DNA of 41,322 nt from an uncultured Rhodopila sp. (GTDB taxonomy: Bacteria > Pseudomonadota > Alphaproteobacteria > Acetobacterales > Acetobacteraceae): the NCBI RefSeq assembly GCF_903915725.1, contig NZ_CAIWTY010000083.1, forward strand, positions 1-41,322, given 5' to 3'. A program made the translations under genes and the position numbers. The notes below the pieces were generated by a model. The model saw only the letters and a list, made by a program, of their open reading frames with translations, had not been told where the DNA came from and ran no database searches. Shown piece after piece: positions 8,308 through 17,418 of this stretch (positions are counted from its first letter, which is position 1; every line of letters begins with the position of its first letter).

Positions 8308-9978
8308 TCAGAACAGCCCCTCGATCTCCCCATCCGGCCCGAGAAAGATCGACTCCGCCGCGGGCAGCCGCGGCAACCCCGGCATTGTACGGACATCGCC
8401 GCACATCGCCACCACGAAACCCGCCCCTGCCGACAGCCGCACGTCCCGCACCGGCAGCACATGCCCATCCGGAGCACCCAATACCCCCGGATCTGCCGTA
8501 AAACTGTATTGGGTCTTGGCGATGCACACCGGAACCCCGCCGAAACCCGCTGCCTCGAAGGCGGCCAGACGCTTCGCAACCGCATCCGGCAGGGCGATAT
8601 CCGCGGCGCGATAGATCTCCCGCGCGACCGTCCGGATCTTCTCCGCCAGCGGCAAATCCAGCTTGTAGATCGGATGGTAGTCCGCAACGCCAGACTCGAT
8701 CCGCGCCGCCACCGCCCGAGCCAGATCTTCCGCCCCGGCCCCGCCATGCGCCCAGTGCCGGCACGATATCGCCTCGGTGCCGAGCGCCGCCATCGCGTCA
8801 TGCACCGCGGCAAATTCGGCAGCGGTGTCGAGCTTGAAGTGATTGACCGCGACCACCACCGGCAGCCCGAATTTCTGCATGTTCTCGACATGCCGCTGCA
8901 GGTTGGCGATGCCGCGCTTCACCGCCTCGACATTCTCCAGGCCCAGTTGATCGCGCACCACGCCGCCGTGCATCTTCAGCGCCCGCACACTCGCCACCAC
9001 CACGGCGCAGGACGGCTTCAGCCCGGCCGAGCGGCATTTGATGTCGAGGAACTTCTCACCCCCCAGATCGGCGCCGAACCCCGCCTCGGTCACCACCACC
9101 TCCGCCAGCTTCAAACCCAGCCGCGTCGCCATCACCGAGTTGCAGCCATGCGCGATGTTGGCGAACGGACCGCCATGCACCAGCGCAGGCGTTCCCTCCA
9201 GAGTTTGAACCAGGTTCGGCGCGATCGCGTCCCGCAACAGCACCGCCATCGCGCCGTCGGCCTTCAGGTCCGCCGCGGTAATGTTGGCGTGGCCACGCGT
9301 CTGTCCGACGATCATCCGGCCGAGCCGCCCCTGCAGGTCATGCAGATCGCGGGCGAGGCAGAACACCGCCATCACCTCGGACGCGACCGTGATGTCGAAG
9401 CCGTCCTCCCGCGGGAAGCCGTTGGCGACTCCGCCCAGGCTGCCGACGATGTGGCGCAGCGACCGGTCGTTCATATCCAGGCAGCGGCGCCAGGTGATCC
9501 GGCGCGGATCGAGATTGAACGGATTGCCCCAGTAAATGGAATTGTCGACCAGCGCGGCCAGCAGGTTGTTGGCCGAAGTTATGGCATGGAAATCGCCGGT
9601 AAAGTGCAGGTTGATCTGGTCCATGGGCACGACCTGGGCGTAGCCGCCGCCCGCCGCGCCACCCTTCAGGCCGAAGCTGGGACCCAGGCTCGGCTCCCGC
9701 AGGCAGACCACGGCACGCTTGCCGATGCGGTTCAGCGCATCGCCGAGGCCGACGGTGGTGGTTGTCTTGCCCTCGCCCGCCGGAGTCGGGTTGATACCGG
9801 TGACCAGCACCAGTGCGCCGTCCGGCCGCGACTGCAAAGAATCAATGAAATCAAGGCTTATCTTGGCCTTGAAGCGGCCGTAGGGATCGACGGCATCGGC
9901 GGGGATGCGGAGTTTGTCGGCGATCTCCTGGATCGGCTGGAGCTTCGCGGCCCGGGCAATGGCAAGATCTGGGTTCAT
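8308..9978 (-). CDS. fhs: Formate-tetrahydrofolate ligase
   Basis: ATP-dependent formation of 10-formyl-tetrahydrofolate from formate and THF in cytoplasmic C1 metabolism (556 aa, standard length). The P-loop region [18 protein letters not shown] is near residues 61-78. Other family signatures are [37 protein letters not shown] and [18 protein letters not shown]. Its ATG overlaps the TGA of phnW by four bases (ATGA), so the two are translationally coupled. No other folate genes (folD, purU) lie alongside. The assignment is secure. Confidence 0.97.
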   Translation of the reverse strand: MNPDLAIARAAKLQPIQEIADKLRIPADAVDPYGRFKAKISLDFIDSLQSRPDGALVLVTGINPTPAGEGKTTTTVGLGDALNRIGKRAVVCLREPSLGPSFGLKGGAAGGGYAQVVPMDQINLHFTGDFHAITSANNLLAALVDNSIYWGNPFNLDPRRITWRRCLDMNDRSLRHIVGSLGGVANGFPREDGFDITVASEVMAVFCLARDLHDLQGRLGRMIVGQTRGHANITAADLKADGAMAVLLRDAIAPNLVQTLEGTPALVHGGPFANIAHGCNSVMATRLGLKLAEVVVTEAGFGADLGGEKFLDIKCRSAGLKPSCAVVVASVRALKMHGGVVRDQLGLENVEAVKRGIANLQRHVENMQKFGLPVVVAVNHFKLDTAAEFAAVHDAMAALGTEAISCRHWAHGGAGAEDLARAVAARIESGVADYHPIYKLDLPLAEKIRTVAREIYRAADIALPDAVAKRLAAFEAAGFGGVPVCIAKTQYSFTADPGVLGAPDGHVLPVRDVRLSAGAGFVVAMCGDVRTMPGLPRLPAAESIFLGPDGEIEGLF

Positions 9979-11093
9979 GCTTGGATGGCCTCCCGGTGGA
10001 TGACCCCGATCTCTCGCAGCGCGGCATCGATGGCCCCGACCGCGCCCGCCATATCCGCGGGTGTGATCGCACCAATGCAGCCGACGCGGAACGTTGGGGT
10101 CGGGGTGTTGTAGAAGTTGCTTATCAGAAAACCGCGCGACTTCAACGAATCCACGAATGCCTGAAGGTTCCAGGCCGGATCATCAGGGGCATGGACGTTG
10201 ACGATGATCGGCCCCTGCAGCGATGCCGGCAGCCACGGCGTCAGGCCCAGCTCCGCCACACCATCATACAATGTGCGCATGTTGGCTGTGTAGCGGGCCA
10301 GCCTCGCGCCCTGCCCCTCGATTTCCAGGGCATCGAGGGCGACATCCAGCGCCGCCAGGATCTGCGCGGGGGGCGTGAACCGGAAGCTGCCGGGGCCGCT
10401 GCGCAGGGCCGAGGCGTAGATGTCCGCCAGATCGAACGACCAGCTTCCGGCATTGTCGCCCGACTCCAGCAGGCGGTCGATGCGGGCGACGGCAAAGCCG
10501 ATCCCCGGGAGGGCTTCGAGGCATTTGTTGGCGGTGAAGACGGCGGCATCGACCTCCGGCATCGGGGACAAATCCAGCGGCAACGCGCCGAAGGCGGAGA
10601 CGGCATCGACGATCATCCGCCGCCCGGCCGCCCGGACCACCTCGCCCACAGCGCGGACGTCGTGGACGACGCCGCTGCCGGTTTCGGAATAGACCAGTCC
10701 GACATGCGTCAAGGTCGGGTCGTCCGCCAGCGCGCGGGCGACGGCGGCGGGGTCGGTGCGTGCGGCCATGCCCACCGGCAGCGGAACGGCGACTCGGCCA
10801 GCCTCTCGCGTCAGGCGGATCATGCGGTTGCCGTATGCGCCGGTCTCGGGGATCAGGATGCGGCCGCCCGGAGGCAGGAACGTGCGCAACGCCGCCTCGG
10901 TGACGAAGTGACCGCAGCCTTGCAGCGGCAGGGTGGCGTGTTCCGAGTCGGATGCTCCGGCCAGCCGCTGGATGCGGGTGAGCAGATGGGCCATGAAAAC
11001 GCGGAAATCGTTGTCCCACGGGGCGATGTCGCGGGTCAGCGCATGGCGGACCTCGGGGCGGGTGGTGACGGGACCGGGGATAAGCAGCAACAT
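9975..11093 (-). CDS. phnW: 2-aminoethylphosphonate-pyruvate transaminase-like aminotransferase
   Basis: A PLP-dependent class V aminotransferase (372 aa) beginning [14 protein letters not shown] like PhnW and the alanine-glyoxylate group. It has the internal [13 protein letters not shown] region and the PLP-lysine motif [11 protein letters not shown] (compare SSANKCIQGVPG in PhnW). PhnW converts 2-aminoethylphosphonate plus pyruvate to phosphonoacetaldehyde and alanine. No phosphonatase (phnX), phnA/phnY or phosphonate transporter is present. The translationally coupled partner is fhs, so a role with another amine donor linked to C1 units cannot be excluded. Similarity to PhnW is good; substrate is inferred. 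Confidence 0.78.
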   Translation of the reverse strand: MLLLIPGPVTTRPEVRHALTRDIAPWDNDFRVFMAHLLTRIQRLAGASDSEHATLPLQGCGHFVTEAALRTFLPPGGRILIPETGAYGNRMIRLTREAGRVAVPLPVGMAARTDPAAVARALADDPTLTHVGLVYSETGSGVVHDVRAVGEVVRAAGRRMIVDAVSAFGALPLDLSPMPEVDAAVFTANKCLEALPGIGFAVARIDRLLESGDNAGSWSFDLADIYASALRSGPGSFRFTPPAQILAALDVALDALEIEGQGARLARYTANMRTLYDGVAELGLTPWLPASLQGPIIVNVHAPDDPAWNLQAFVDSLKSRGFLISNFYNTPTPTFRVGCIGAITPADMAGAVGAIDAALREIGVIHREAIQA

Positions 11094-11164
11094 CCGCGTG
11101 AATCTCGCATGCGGGACAGCAGAAATCCATCCACGCGGGCGTGGGTAAGTGCTACGGTTTGGTT

Positions 11165-11593
11165 ATGAACATGCCGTTTGTCCTGCCCGATTGGGTGCCC
11201 TGGTGGGTGCCGTTGGTGCTCCTCGTTCCCACGCTGCTGTATGCGCTGGCGTTCCTGTTCATGCCGTTCAGCGTGCTGGGCCTGAAGACTCGCCTGGATG
11301 TGATGGAGATGCGGCTGGACGAGATCCAGCAGGAGATCCGGCACCTCGCGCTGCGGCTTCCCGCCGGACGGCAGGAGCTGGATTTCGAGGACGTCTACGC
11401 CCCAACCCTCGCCCGCCGCCAGAACCCGGACGCCGATCGGCCGCCGATTCCGCCGGCGGTGCAGGATTTATATGATGACGATGGGCCGGTGGAGCGTCCG
11501 GCGCCGCCGCCCAATATGCGGCCGATTCGGCGGCAGGAGCCGCAGATCGTTCGGCCGGAGCGTACGGAGCCCCGGCTGGATCGCCGGCGGTAG
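11165..11593 (+). CDS. Small single-span membrane protein of unknown function
   Basis: A 142-aa protein. A hydrophobic segment (PWWVPLVLLVPTLLYALAFL) lies at about residues 11-30. A short amphipathic helix likely to form a coiled coil follows (RLDVMEMRLDEIQQEIRHLA). The tail is long, disordered and rich in Pro and Arg. I chose the ATG at 11165 over the in-frame GTG at 11141 because it places the membrane segment near the N-terminus. The gene is divergent from phnW across about 70 bases. No family function was recognised. Confidence 0.7.
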   Translation: MNMPFVLPDWVPWWVPLVLLVPTLLYALAFLFMPFSVLGLKTRLDVMEMRLDEIQQEIRHLALRLPAGRQELDFEDVYAPTLARRQNPDADRPPIPPAVQDLYDDDGPVERPAPPPNMRPIRRQEPQIVRPERTEPRLDRRR

Positions 11594-12008
11594 CCGTGTT
11601 GACGTTTTGTTAACAAATTGAGGTCGGGAGTGAGGCCGGGAGGATGTTTCCTTGGCCGACACCCGCGAGAAAATGCGGTGCAATCCCGCCGGGAGATTGG
11701 ACGATCGCCGACGTTTTTGCTGTCTGCCGTGCCCGTGGTGTTGACTGCCGCCCTCCGAAGCGCGGAGCCACTCCAAAGTGACCCGCGCGAGCCAGACGGA
11801 GATCGTCACCAATACCGCGCATTGTCCGATAAAGCCCGCCTATATCAGGCGCCTGTTGAAGTTCCTGGACAGTGTGGACAGCTCCGGCGCCTCAGCAGGC
11901 TGCCCGTAATGTTGCTGGCGCAATCGAAAGCTGGATCGAGGCCGCGACGGATATGGGCCGCCCGGTTCCGGCACCTGCGCCGCGCCAAGTGGTTGGATAG
12001 GCCCGGAG
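11594..12008. other. Intergenic region, no gene seen
   Basis: This lies between two convergent genes. It contains a 12-bp perfect palindrome tttgttaacaaa at 11606-11617, just after the stop of the small membrane protein gene. A short open frame begins with GTG near 11778, but nothing in it was recognised. I see no RNA gene or clear terminator. Confidence 0.4.
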
Positions 12009-12827
12009 TTAGACGCGTGCCGCCGCTGTGGCGATCGGATGGCACCTCAGCGCGGTCATCGGAAAGGCATCCAGGCCAACAAACGCCGTCCCGGAGCGGT
12101 GCAATTCAGTCACCCCCGCGGCGACTCCGGCCCCGCTCGGGCGGTGCGGCTGGTTCACATGGGCGATGATCACGTCGCCGCTGACCGCCGCGGCGATCCG
12201 GCGCGCGACCGACGCCGCGGGCAGCGAGGCACCCTCATCCGCGCCCAGGGAAAAGCCGGCGATGCGGACATCCATTGCCTCGATCGCCGAGATGGCGGCG
12301 GGGCTATAGAGCGCGGCGGCGGCGCGATACCATTTCGCGCGTGGCGCTCCGGTGGCGGCGACCGCGTCGGCGCCGCGTTCCACCTCCCGGTGGATCGCGT
12401 CGAGCGTGCCGGCGACCGGCAGGCCGTAGACGCGGTGGTTTCCCAGGATCGCGGGCAGATGCAGTTCGCCGTGATTTTGCAGGGTGAACAGGTCGGGCCG
12501 AGCCCGCAGCCGTTCCAGAGTCGGGCTATTGGCGTGCAGCCACAGGCCGGTGACGAAGATCGTCGCGGGGACGGACAGACCCAGCAGCGTGTCGATGATC
12601 CGCATGTCGGCCGCGCCGGAACAGGCATCGAGCGTCAGCGCCACCGTGCGCACGGTTCCCGGCGGGATCGCCATGCTCATGTGCGGTTCCATCAGGTCAT
12701 CCCGCGCCGCCGGCAAACAGCTTGGATCGATGGACTGCGCGACCGACGCCGACAGCACGCCCGTGGTAAATGACCGCCGGGACAGGCGAAGTTGCCCGTC
12801 GCGCGCGGGAAGGCAGCGCCAGCACAT
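12009..12827 (-). CDS. Polysaccharide deacetylase family protein, probably exported
   Basis: A 272-aa NodB-homology protein. An N-terminal twin-arginine-like signal (LSRRSFTTGVLSASVAQS, near residues 15-32) suggests Tat export to the periplasm. The fold starts at VALTLDACSG, in place of the usual TFDDG, followed by ATIFVTGLWLHANSP and the metal-binding NHGELH (HxxxH). Later parts are KWYRAAAALY and DVIIAHVNQP. The LDAC variant is, to my knowledge, typical of a subgroup of these proteins, so activity may be kept with altered substrate range. Members hydrolyse N- or O-acetyl groups on cell-surface glycans. It is convergent with the small membrane protein gene and divergent from the GNAT gene. 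Confidence 0.8.
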   Translation of the reverse strand: MCWRCLPARDGQLRLSRRSFTTGVLSASVAQSIDPSCLPAARDDLMEPHMSMAIPPGTVRTVALTLDACSGAADMRIIDTLLGLSVPATIFVTGLWLHANSPTLERLRARPDLFTLQNHGELHLPAILGNHRVYGLPVAGTLDAIHREVERGADAVAATGAPRAKWYRAAAALYSPAAISAIEAMDVRIAGFSLGADEGASLPAASVARRIAAAVSGDVIIAHVNQPHRPSGAGVAAGVTELHRSGTAFVGLDAFPMTALRCHPIATAAARV

Positions 12828-12891
12828 GGATGAAAAGCCCCGGTCTGCCCCTTGGGCGGGACAACGGATGCAAGCATAGTCCCGGTCCGCG

Positions 12892-13362
12892 ATGAATCAA
12901 CATGACGCGAGCAAGGCAGACATGACGAACCAACCGCCAGGCGTTCCGAACGGACTCCGGCTGACGCTGGATATCGAGCCGCCCTCCGGCTTCCGGGCCG
13001 AACTCGGGCAGCTCATCAATGGGTTCCATGCCGAGACCGTGCCGTTCCAGACCAGCCGCTTTGGTCTGCGCCTGGACGATGCCGAGGGGCGGCTGGTTGG
13101 CGGCTTGAGCGGGGTGATGGCCTGGGGGTGGCTGTTCATCGACGCGGTCTGGGTGGATCCGGAGCTGCGCGCTCAGGGCGCCGGCAGGGTGCTGATGGCG
13201 CACGCGGAAAGCCATGCGGCGGCGCAGGGTTGCCACTCGGTGTGGCTGGATACCTTCCAGGCGCGTGGGTTTTACGAATCGGTTGGTTACAGCGTGTTCG
13301 GGATGCTGGAGGATTATCCGGGGGAACAGACGCGGTGGTTTCTGCGCAAGCGGCTGGAGTAA
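12892..13362 (+). CDS. GNAT family N-acetyltransferase
   Basis: A 156-aa acetyl-CoA-dependent acetyltransferase. The acetyl-CoA binding strand-loop is seen as LFIDAVWVDPELRAQGAGRV, with the R/Q-x-x-G-x-G/A type loop RAQGAG near residues 92-97. The usual C-terminal pattern GFYESVGYSVFGMLEDYPG follows. The substrate is unknown. The first ATG (12892) is used; an ATG at 12922 would remove ten poorly conserved residues and is also possible. The gene is divergent from the deacetylase. Confidence 0.85.
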   Translation: MNQHDASKADMTNQPPGVPNGLRLTLDIEPPSGFRAELGQLINGFHAETVPFQTSRFGLRLDDAEGRLVGGLSGVMAWGWLFIDAVWVDPELRAQGAGRVLMAHAESHAAAQGCHSVWLDTFQARGFYESVGYSVFGMLEDYPGEQTRWFLRKRLE

Positions 13363-13434
13363 CTTTCCGAATGTCCGGTGCGTACGGTCAGCTCACCACC
13401 GGCTGATCGACCCCCGGCGTCCCGGCTCAATGAA

Positions 13435-14553
13435 TTACGGCGTGACGTTCTTTGGCGCGCCCGGGTTGTGCAGCGGCAGGAGCACGATACCCGGAGCATC
13501 CAGCTTCGCGGCTTTGAGGTCGACAACTTGAGTGTCGTATCCATCATAAGTACGAATATAGAATTTCTTCTGCTTCAGGTCGCTGACCGACATCCACTGC
13601 GTGGTCTCGATCGCCGCTACACCGCCACCCGCCTTCGAGCCGGCCTCGGTGCGGATCGTCCCCGGCGCAATATCGAAGTTGTTGAGCAGGTGGAACGCCG
13701 TCAGCACCGCCTGGTCGCTGGTCTTTGCCTCCGGTGCCGCGTGCGCATAGACGAAGGCACGCACGAAGCGCGACGGCGAGGACATGTCGCCGGGAATGCC
13801 GAGCATCCCGGTGCCCGTGCTCGGCGGGGCAAGTTCGATCCCGCCGATTTTGCGCGGCGCCGGATCGGTTACCGAAAGCCCGAGGTAGTTGTTCAGGTTG
13901 GTGATGTGCCAGTCGAACGTCGGTGCATTTGTCATGATGGAGGTCGGGTTGTCGTAGATGTGCAGGACGCCATCGACATATTCCACGACGATGTTGGCGC
14001 CGGAAGCGTCATGCAGCGTCATGTGCACCGGCACCGCCATCTTGAAGACGGCCTGCGGCGCGCGGTTCACCTTGATCTTCTCGATCCCCGCCCGGGCCTC
14101 GGCTACTGTTGCAAAGCTGGTCAGCGTATACAGCAGCAATTCATAGGAGGCGATCGAGCTCCTGGCATCGCCCGGGGCAACGTCCTGGTAGACCGCGACA
14201 TTCGGCAAGTACAGCAGCCCACCAGCCAATCCGGCCTCGTTTACGCCATCAACAACAATCGGCAAGCCAAGACCGTTGGCCCCGGCGACCGCGTATTTCG
14301 TAGTCCACGCCAAGCCGCTCGCTGCGGTGCCGTCCGGCCCGGTGCCGGTGATCACCAGCTTGCGTGGCACGACGATAATCTCTGACGCGAGATCGAGACC
14401 GAACTCCATGGTGCGGCCATAGATCTTGCCTCCATCCGCGGAGGCGAGGACAAACGATGTGCAGGCGGCGGCATTTTGCAGCGGTAACAAGGCGGCGGCG
14501 ATCACCAGGACGGTGTTTCTGAAACCGATTCGAAGTCCGGGCGATTGCGGCAT
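13435..14553 (-). CDS. Choloylglycine hydrolase / penicillin V acylase-like Ntn amidase
   Basis: A 372-aa linear-amide C-N hydrolase with a signal peptide (VIAALLPLQNAAA). Cleavage would expose the N-terminal nucleophile Cys in CTSFVLASADGGKIYGRTME. The GRTMEF motif fits the acylase branch, with Arg present and Glu where bile salt hydrolases have Asp. Family members hydrolyse bile-salt amides, penicillin V or acyl-homoserine lactones. In an environmental alphaproteobacterium an N-acyl amide or AHL substrate is more likely than bile salts, but this is inference. It would be periplasmic. The gene is transcribed alone, and a 340-base non-coding stretch precedes it. Confidence 0.85.
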   Translation of the reverse strand: MPQSPGLRIGFRNTVLVIAAALLPLQNAAACTSFVLASADGGKIYGRTMEFGLDLASEIIVVPRKLVITGTGPDGTAASGLAWTTKYAVAGANGLGLPIVVDGVNEAGLAGGLLYLPNVAVYQDVAPGDARSSIASYELLLYTLTSFATVAEARAGIEKIKVNRAPQAVFKMAVPVHMTLHDASGANIVVEYVDGVLHIYDNPTSIMTNAPTFDWHITNLNNYLGLSVTDPAPRKIGGIELAPPSTGTGMLGIPGDMSSPSRFVRAFVYAHAAPEAKTSDQAVLTAFHLLNNFDIAPGTIRTEAGSKAGGGVAAIETTQWMSVSDLKQKKFYIRTYDGYDTQVVDLKAAKLDAPGIVLLPLHNPGAPKNVTP

Positions 14554-14893
14554 GATGTTATCCTTGTCTTGTTAGGGCAAAAGTCCTTAGCCAGGTATAG
14601 GAGTCATTGTTGGTCGCAAACTACCGAGCCTCAGCCTGGCCGTCGCGACCGGGGCGTCAGCCAGGCTGAGATCAAGAAAGCGGTACAAGCTGCTTATGTA
14701 ATGCGCCCGTATTCGGATCGATCTCTGCAAAAGTCGGAGCGTGGCCGCTATGTGGAATACGCATGCGCCCGTGTCGGCCGAATTGTGGACCGCCATCGCC
14801 GCGCGGTAGGGCGGTTTGCCGGTTCGGAGGATATCGCCTCAATCAGCGACAGGACGTTATCCGAACAGTCCGATCGTGTCGCGACCACATCGG
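14554..14893. other. Intergenic region with an 11-bp inverted repeat
   Basis: No gene is supported here. A perfect 11-bp inverted repeat (ctcagcctggc at 14630-14640 with gccaggctgag at 14660-14670, 19-base loop) lies between the start of the amidase gene and the end of the mazF-like gene, both on the minus strand. It could terminate the toxin transcript or act on the amidase promoter. No T-run follows on either side. Confidence 0.5.
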
Positions 14894-15220
14894 CTACAGC
14901 CGCAACACCGCTCGCACCCCGTCCTCGACGGCTCGAAGATCTTCCCTCGCCAACACTCCGCCGTGCCGCATCAGCCGAGATCGGTCTACCGCCCGAATCT
15001 GGTCGCACACCGCCACCGCCCCCTCCCCGGCCGATCGCACTGAAACAACAATCGGCGGCCGCGGCACCGGACCCGTGGACAGCGGCACAACCACCACCGT
15101 CCTCCGAGCGCGGTTCACCCCATCAGCCGTCAGCACAACCACGGGTCGCGGTTTTCGTATTTCGGAGCCTCGGGTCGGGTCGAACTCCACCCACCAGATC
15201 GACCCGCGGAGGATGTCCAT
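14894..15220 (-). CDS. MazF/PemK-type endoribonuclease toxin
   Basis: A type II toxin that cleaves mRNA. The 108-aa protein from the ATG at 15220 starts MDILRGSIWWVEFDPTRGSE, the standard PemK/MazF opening. KPRPVVVLTADGVN, TVVVVPLSTG and a final VCDQIRAVDRSRL (the conserved Q-I-R-x-x-D/R segment) follow. A GTG at 15250, directly after the antitoxin stop, is an alternative start adding ten residues. It is the second gene of a pair whose upstream partner is the ribbon-helix-helix-like antitoxin. The family is clear; the cleavage sequence cannot be read. Confidence 0.88.
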   Translation of the reverse strand: MDILRGSIWWVEFDPTRGSEIRKPRPVVVLTADGVNRARRTVVVVPLSTGPVPRPPIVVSVRSAGEGAVAVCDQIRAVDRSRLMRHGGVLAREDLRAVEDGVRAVLRL

Positions 15221-15250
15221 CGGCGCCCCGACCACAGGTTGGCACGTCAC

Positions 15251-15517
15251 TCAACCGTGCCGATCGGCCGCGCCTGTCTCCGTCAAACCGTCGCCAATGG
15301 TGGCAGCTTCCCACTCCGCCATTTCCTCGTTGAGGGCGGTGTCCTGTTCGACCGCCAGGGCCGCCAGATAGAGCGGGTCGGCATCGCCATCAGCCAAAGG
15401 CAGGGCGTGTTCCAACAACTGCCGCACAAACGCACTGCGCTCGCGCGCTGGCACATTCTCTTTGAACCGCCGTACCAGATCCTCCGGCAGGCGCAGCAGG
15501 AGTTGTTCGGTCGCCAT
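15251..15517 (-). CDS. Antitoxin partner of the MazF-like toxin
   Basis: An 88-aa protein starting at the ATG at 15517 (MATEQLLLRLPEDLVRRFKE). The N-terminal strand and helices look like a ribbon-helix-helix DNA-binding domain. The acidic C-terminal tail (EQDTALNEEMAEWEAATIGD) is typical of a toxin-neutralising segment. The stop is immediately upstream of the toxin gene, as expected for co-translated antitoxin-toxin pairs that autorepress. The longer frame starting at 15565 adds 16 Arg-rich residues and is less likely. Confidence 0.75.
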   Translation of the reverse strand: MATEQLLLRLPEDLVRRFKENVPARERSAFVRQLLEHALPLADGDADPLYLAALAVEQDTALNEEMAEWEAATIGDGLTETGAADRHG

Positions 15518-15565
15518 GGTCGCAAACTCACCAAGCCGCTGCAACCGGAAACCACGCCCGCGCAC

Positions 15566-16657
15566 TCACACCCTGAACCGCGCCACCGCCTTCTCGTCGA
15601 ACCTAAGCCCCAGCCCCGGCTTGTCCGGGAGCACCAACTCGCCGTTCTCCAGCACCGGGGTTTCTTCGTACAAACACAGCATCCACGGCATGTATTCCAC
15701 TGTCAGTCCGTTCGGGCAGGCGGCCACCAGATGCACCAGCATCTCGGGCATGACGTGGCTGACCACCGGCAGGTTGAACGCCTCCGCCATGCCGGCGATT
15801 TTCATCCATTGAGAAACCCCGCCGGCCCGGCAGATGTCGATCATGACGATATCGACGGACCGAGCCTCCAGCATGTGACGGAACGGCACGATTCCCCAGA
15901 CATACTCGCCCCCGGCAATCGGCGTCTTCAGCGCCGCGGTCACCCGGGCCAGCCCGGCGTAGTCGTCCGCCGTGGTGACATCCTCCAGCCAGAACAGGCC
16001 GATATCCTCGCACCGGCTGCCGATGTCGATCGCCTGTTCCGGCCGCCAGCGCTGGTTGATGTCGCACATCAGCTTGATGTCCGGCCCGATCGCCTCCCGC
16101 ACCACGCGGACGCGGCGGACTTCCTCGGCGGCCGGCGGGTTGCCGGGCAGCGCCATCTGGGTCTTCATTTGCCGGAACCCCTTCTGCACCAGGATTTCCG
16201 CCGCCTTCTGCGCCTGGTCATGCGTCAGCCCGCGCCGCAGCGAACCGGAGGCATAGGCCGGCACCCGATCGCGGTGGCCGCCGAGCAGCTTCCACAGCGG
16301 CTGCTCCAGCGCCTTTCCCTTGATGTCCCACAGCGCGATGTCGATTGCCGACAGCGCCAGCGTGAAGATGCCGCCGGGGCCGCAGGTATCGGCGGCGGCG
16401 TGCAGTTTGGCGACGATGTGCTCGATCCGCAGCGGGTCCTCGCCGATGGTCAGGCCAGCGAGTTCCTCGACCGCGACGCGCAGGCTGCCGGTCATTTTGC
16501 CGCCGTAGAAGGTCAGGCCGATGCCCTCGATGCCGGAGTCGGTGCGCAGGCGCAGGATGACCACCGGGCGGGTGCGGCCGGCTTCCTCCGGCATGTTCGC
16601 CAGCGGGTCGTCTTCCGGAATGCGCAGCGTGGCGGCTTCGAAGCTGGCGATCTTCAT
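15566..16657 (-). CDS. Mandelate racemase/muconate lactonizing enzyme family protein
   Basis: An enolase-superfamily enzyme (363 aa) that would abstract the proton alpha to a carboxylate with Mg2+. Metal ligands are visible as Asp in LMCDINQRW, Glu in FWLEDVTT and Glu in PIAGGEYVWG. The C-terminal base dyad is likely Asp in VMIDICRAGG and His in PVVSHVMPEM. The second strand motif, KxK in most members, reads MKTQ, so the second Lys is Gln. I chose the ATG at 16657 because AGGAGG lies just upstream. It is probably a sugar-acid dehydratase or racemase, but the substrate cannot be named. It is divergent from the vapBC pair. Confidence 0.85.
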   Translation of the reverse strand: MKIASFEAATLRIPEDDPLANMPEEAGRTRPVVILRLRTDSGIEGIGLTFYGGKMTGSLRVAVEELAGLTIGEDPLRIEHIVAKLHAAADTCGPGGIFTLALSAIDIALWDIKGKALEQPLWKLLGGHRDRVPAYASGSLRRGLTHDQAQKAAEILVQKGFRQMKTQMALPGNPPAAEEVRRVRVVREAIGPDIKLMCDINQRWRPEQAIDIGSRCEDIGLFWLEDVTTADDYAGLARVTAALKTPIAGGEYVWGIVPFRHMLEARSVDIVMIDICRAGGVSQWMKIAGMAEAFNLPVVSHVMPEMLVHLVAACPNGLTVEYMPWMLCLYEETPVLENGELVLPDKPGLGLRFDEKAVARFRV

Positions 16658-16740
16658 GAGGGGTTCCTCCTGCACGGGAGCGTAGCCCGCTGCGGGCCTG
16701 GTGCAAGCCGGGAGGCGGGGCTTGCTGCGGGCGGAGAAAT

Positions 16741-16760
16741 TAGCTAACTTGGATTAGCTA
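16741..16760. promoter_or_regulatory. Palindromic operator upstream of vapBC
   Basis: Perfect 7-bp arms tagctaa (16741-16747) and ttagcta (16754-16760) flank a 6-base spacer. The site ends immediately at the antitoxin ribosome binding site (agga, 16760-16763) and 10 bases before the ATG. This is the usual place for autorepression by an antitoxin-toxin complex. Confidence 0.6.
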
Positions 16761-16770
16761 GGAGAACGCC

Positions 16771-17004
16771 ATGGACACTGTCACCATCCATACCGCGAAG
16801 ACCACGCTTTCCCAGCTTGTCGCGCGGGTCGAGGCAGGCGAGGAAATCATCCTTGCCCGAGGCAATGTGCCGATCGCCAAGATCGTTCCGTATCAGCCGG
16901 TTGCACCGAAGCGCCAGTTCGGTGCATTGCGCGGTGTCTTTTCGGTGGGCCCGGAGTTTTTCGAGCCGTTGCCCGAAGACGAACTGGCGGCGTGGGAGCA
17001 GTAG
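16771..17004 (+). CDS. vapB: Phd/YefM-type antitoxin (VapB role)
   Basis: A 77-aa antitoxin with the Phd/YefM N-terminal fold (MDTVTIHTAKTTLSQLVARV, then GEEIILARGNVPIAKIVPY). This domain binds the operator palindrome just upstream and dimerises. The C-terminal segment (RGVFSVGPEFFEPLPEDELA) would wrap around the PIN toxin. It is followed after 3 bases by the vapC gene. Such pairs are typically autoregulated, and the antitoxin is degraded under stress. Confidence 0.88.
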   Translation: MDTVTIHTAKTTLSQLVARVEAGEEIILARGNVPIAKIVPYQPVAPKRQFGALRGVFSVGPEFFEPLPEDELAAWEQ

Positions 17005-17007
17005 ATA

Positions 17008-17394
17008 TTGGATCTGCTGCTCGACACGCATGCGTTTCTCTGGTGGGTCACCGGAGACGCCGCGCTTTCGGCCGCCGCCCGCAACGCCATCGGCGACACG
17101 AGAAATCGGATCTTCGTCAGTGCGGCCTCCGCGTGGGAGATTGCTACGAAAGTCCGCATCGGGAAGCTGCCCGGCGCGGCGGCGGCGGTCGTGGATCTCG
17201 CAGCCGTTCTCGCCGACCAGGGCTTTGGCGGCCTGCCGGTCAGTTTCGCTCATGGGCAAGCTGCGGGAGCGCTGCCGGGGCCGCACAAGGATCCGTTCGA
17301 CCGCATGCTGATCGCACAGGCCATGCTTGACGGGATGGTTCTGGTGTCGAACGAGCGGCAGTTTGACCTTTATGGCGTCAGACGGCTTTGGTAG
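17008..17394 (+). CDS. vapC: PIN-domain ribonuclease toxin VapC
   Basis: A 128-aa PIN-domain toxin that cleaves RNA with Mg2+. Conserved acidic residues are Asp6 (LLLDTHAFLWW), Glu44 (SAWEIATK), Asp95 and Asp98 (KDPFDRMLIAQ), and the final VSNERQFDLYGV matches the family. The start is TTG at 17008, since no ATG or GTG is available before the first strand. It lies 3 bases after the antitoxin stop, so coupled translation is likely. Confidence 0.9.
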   Translation: MDLLLDTHAFLWWVTGDAALSAAARNAIGDTRNRIFVSAASAWEIATKVRIGKLPGAAAAVVDLAAVLADQGFGGLPVSFAHGQAAGALPGPHKDPFDRMLIAQAMLDGMVLVSNERQFDLYGVRRLW

Positions 17395-17418
17395 GATTGC
17401 GGCTCACCCAGCGCTTTT

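Noticed and set aside
11618..12169. A 183-residue plus-strand frame
   Set aside because: It runs antisense into the deacetylase gene and is Arg/Pro-rich shadow sequence.
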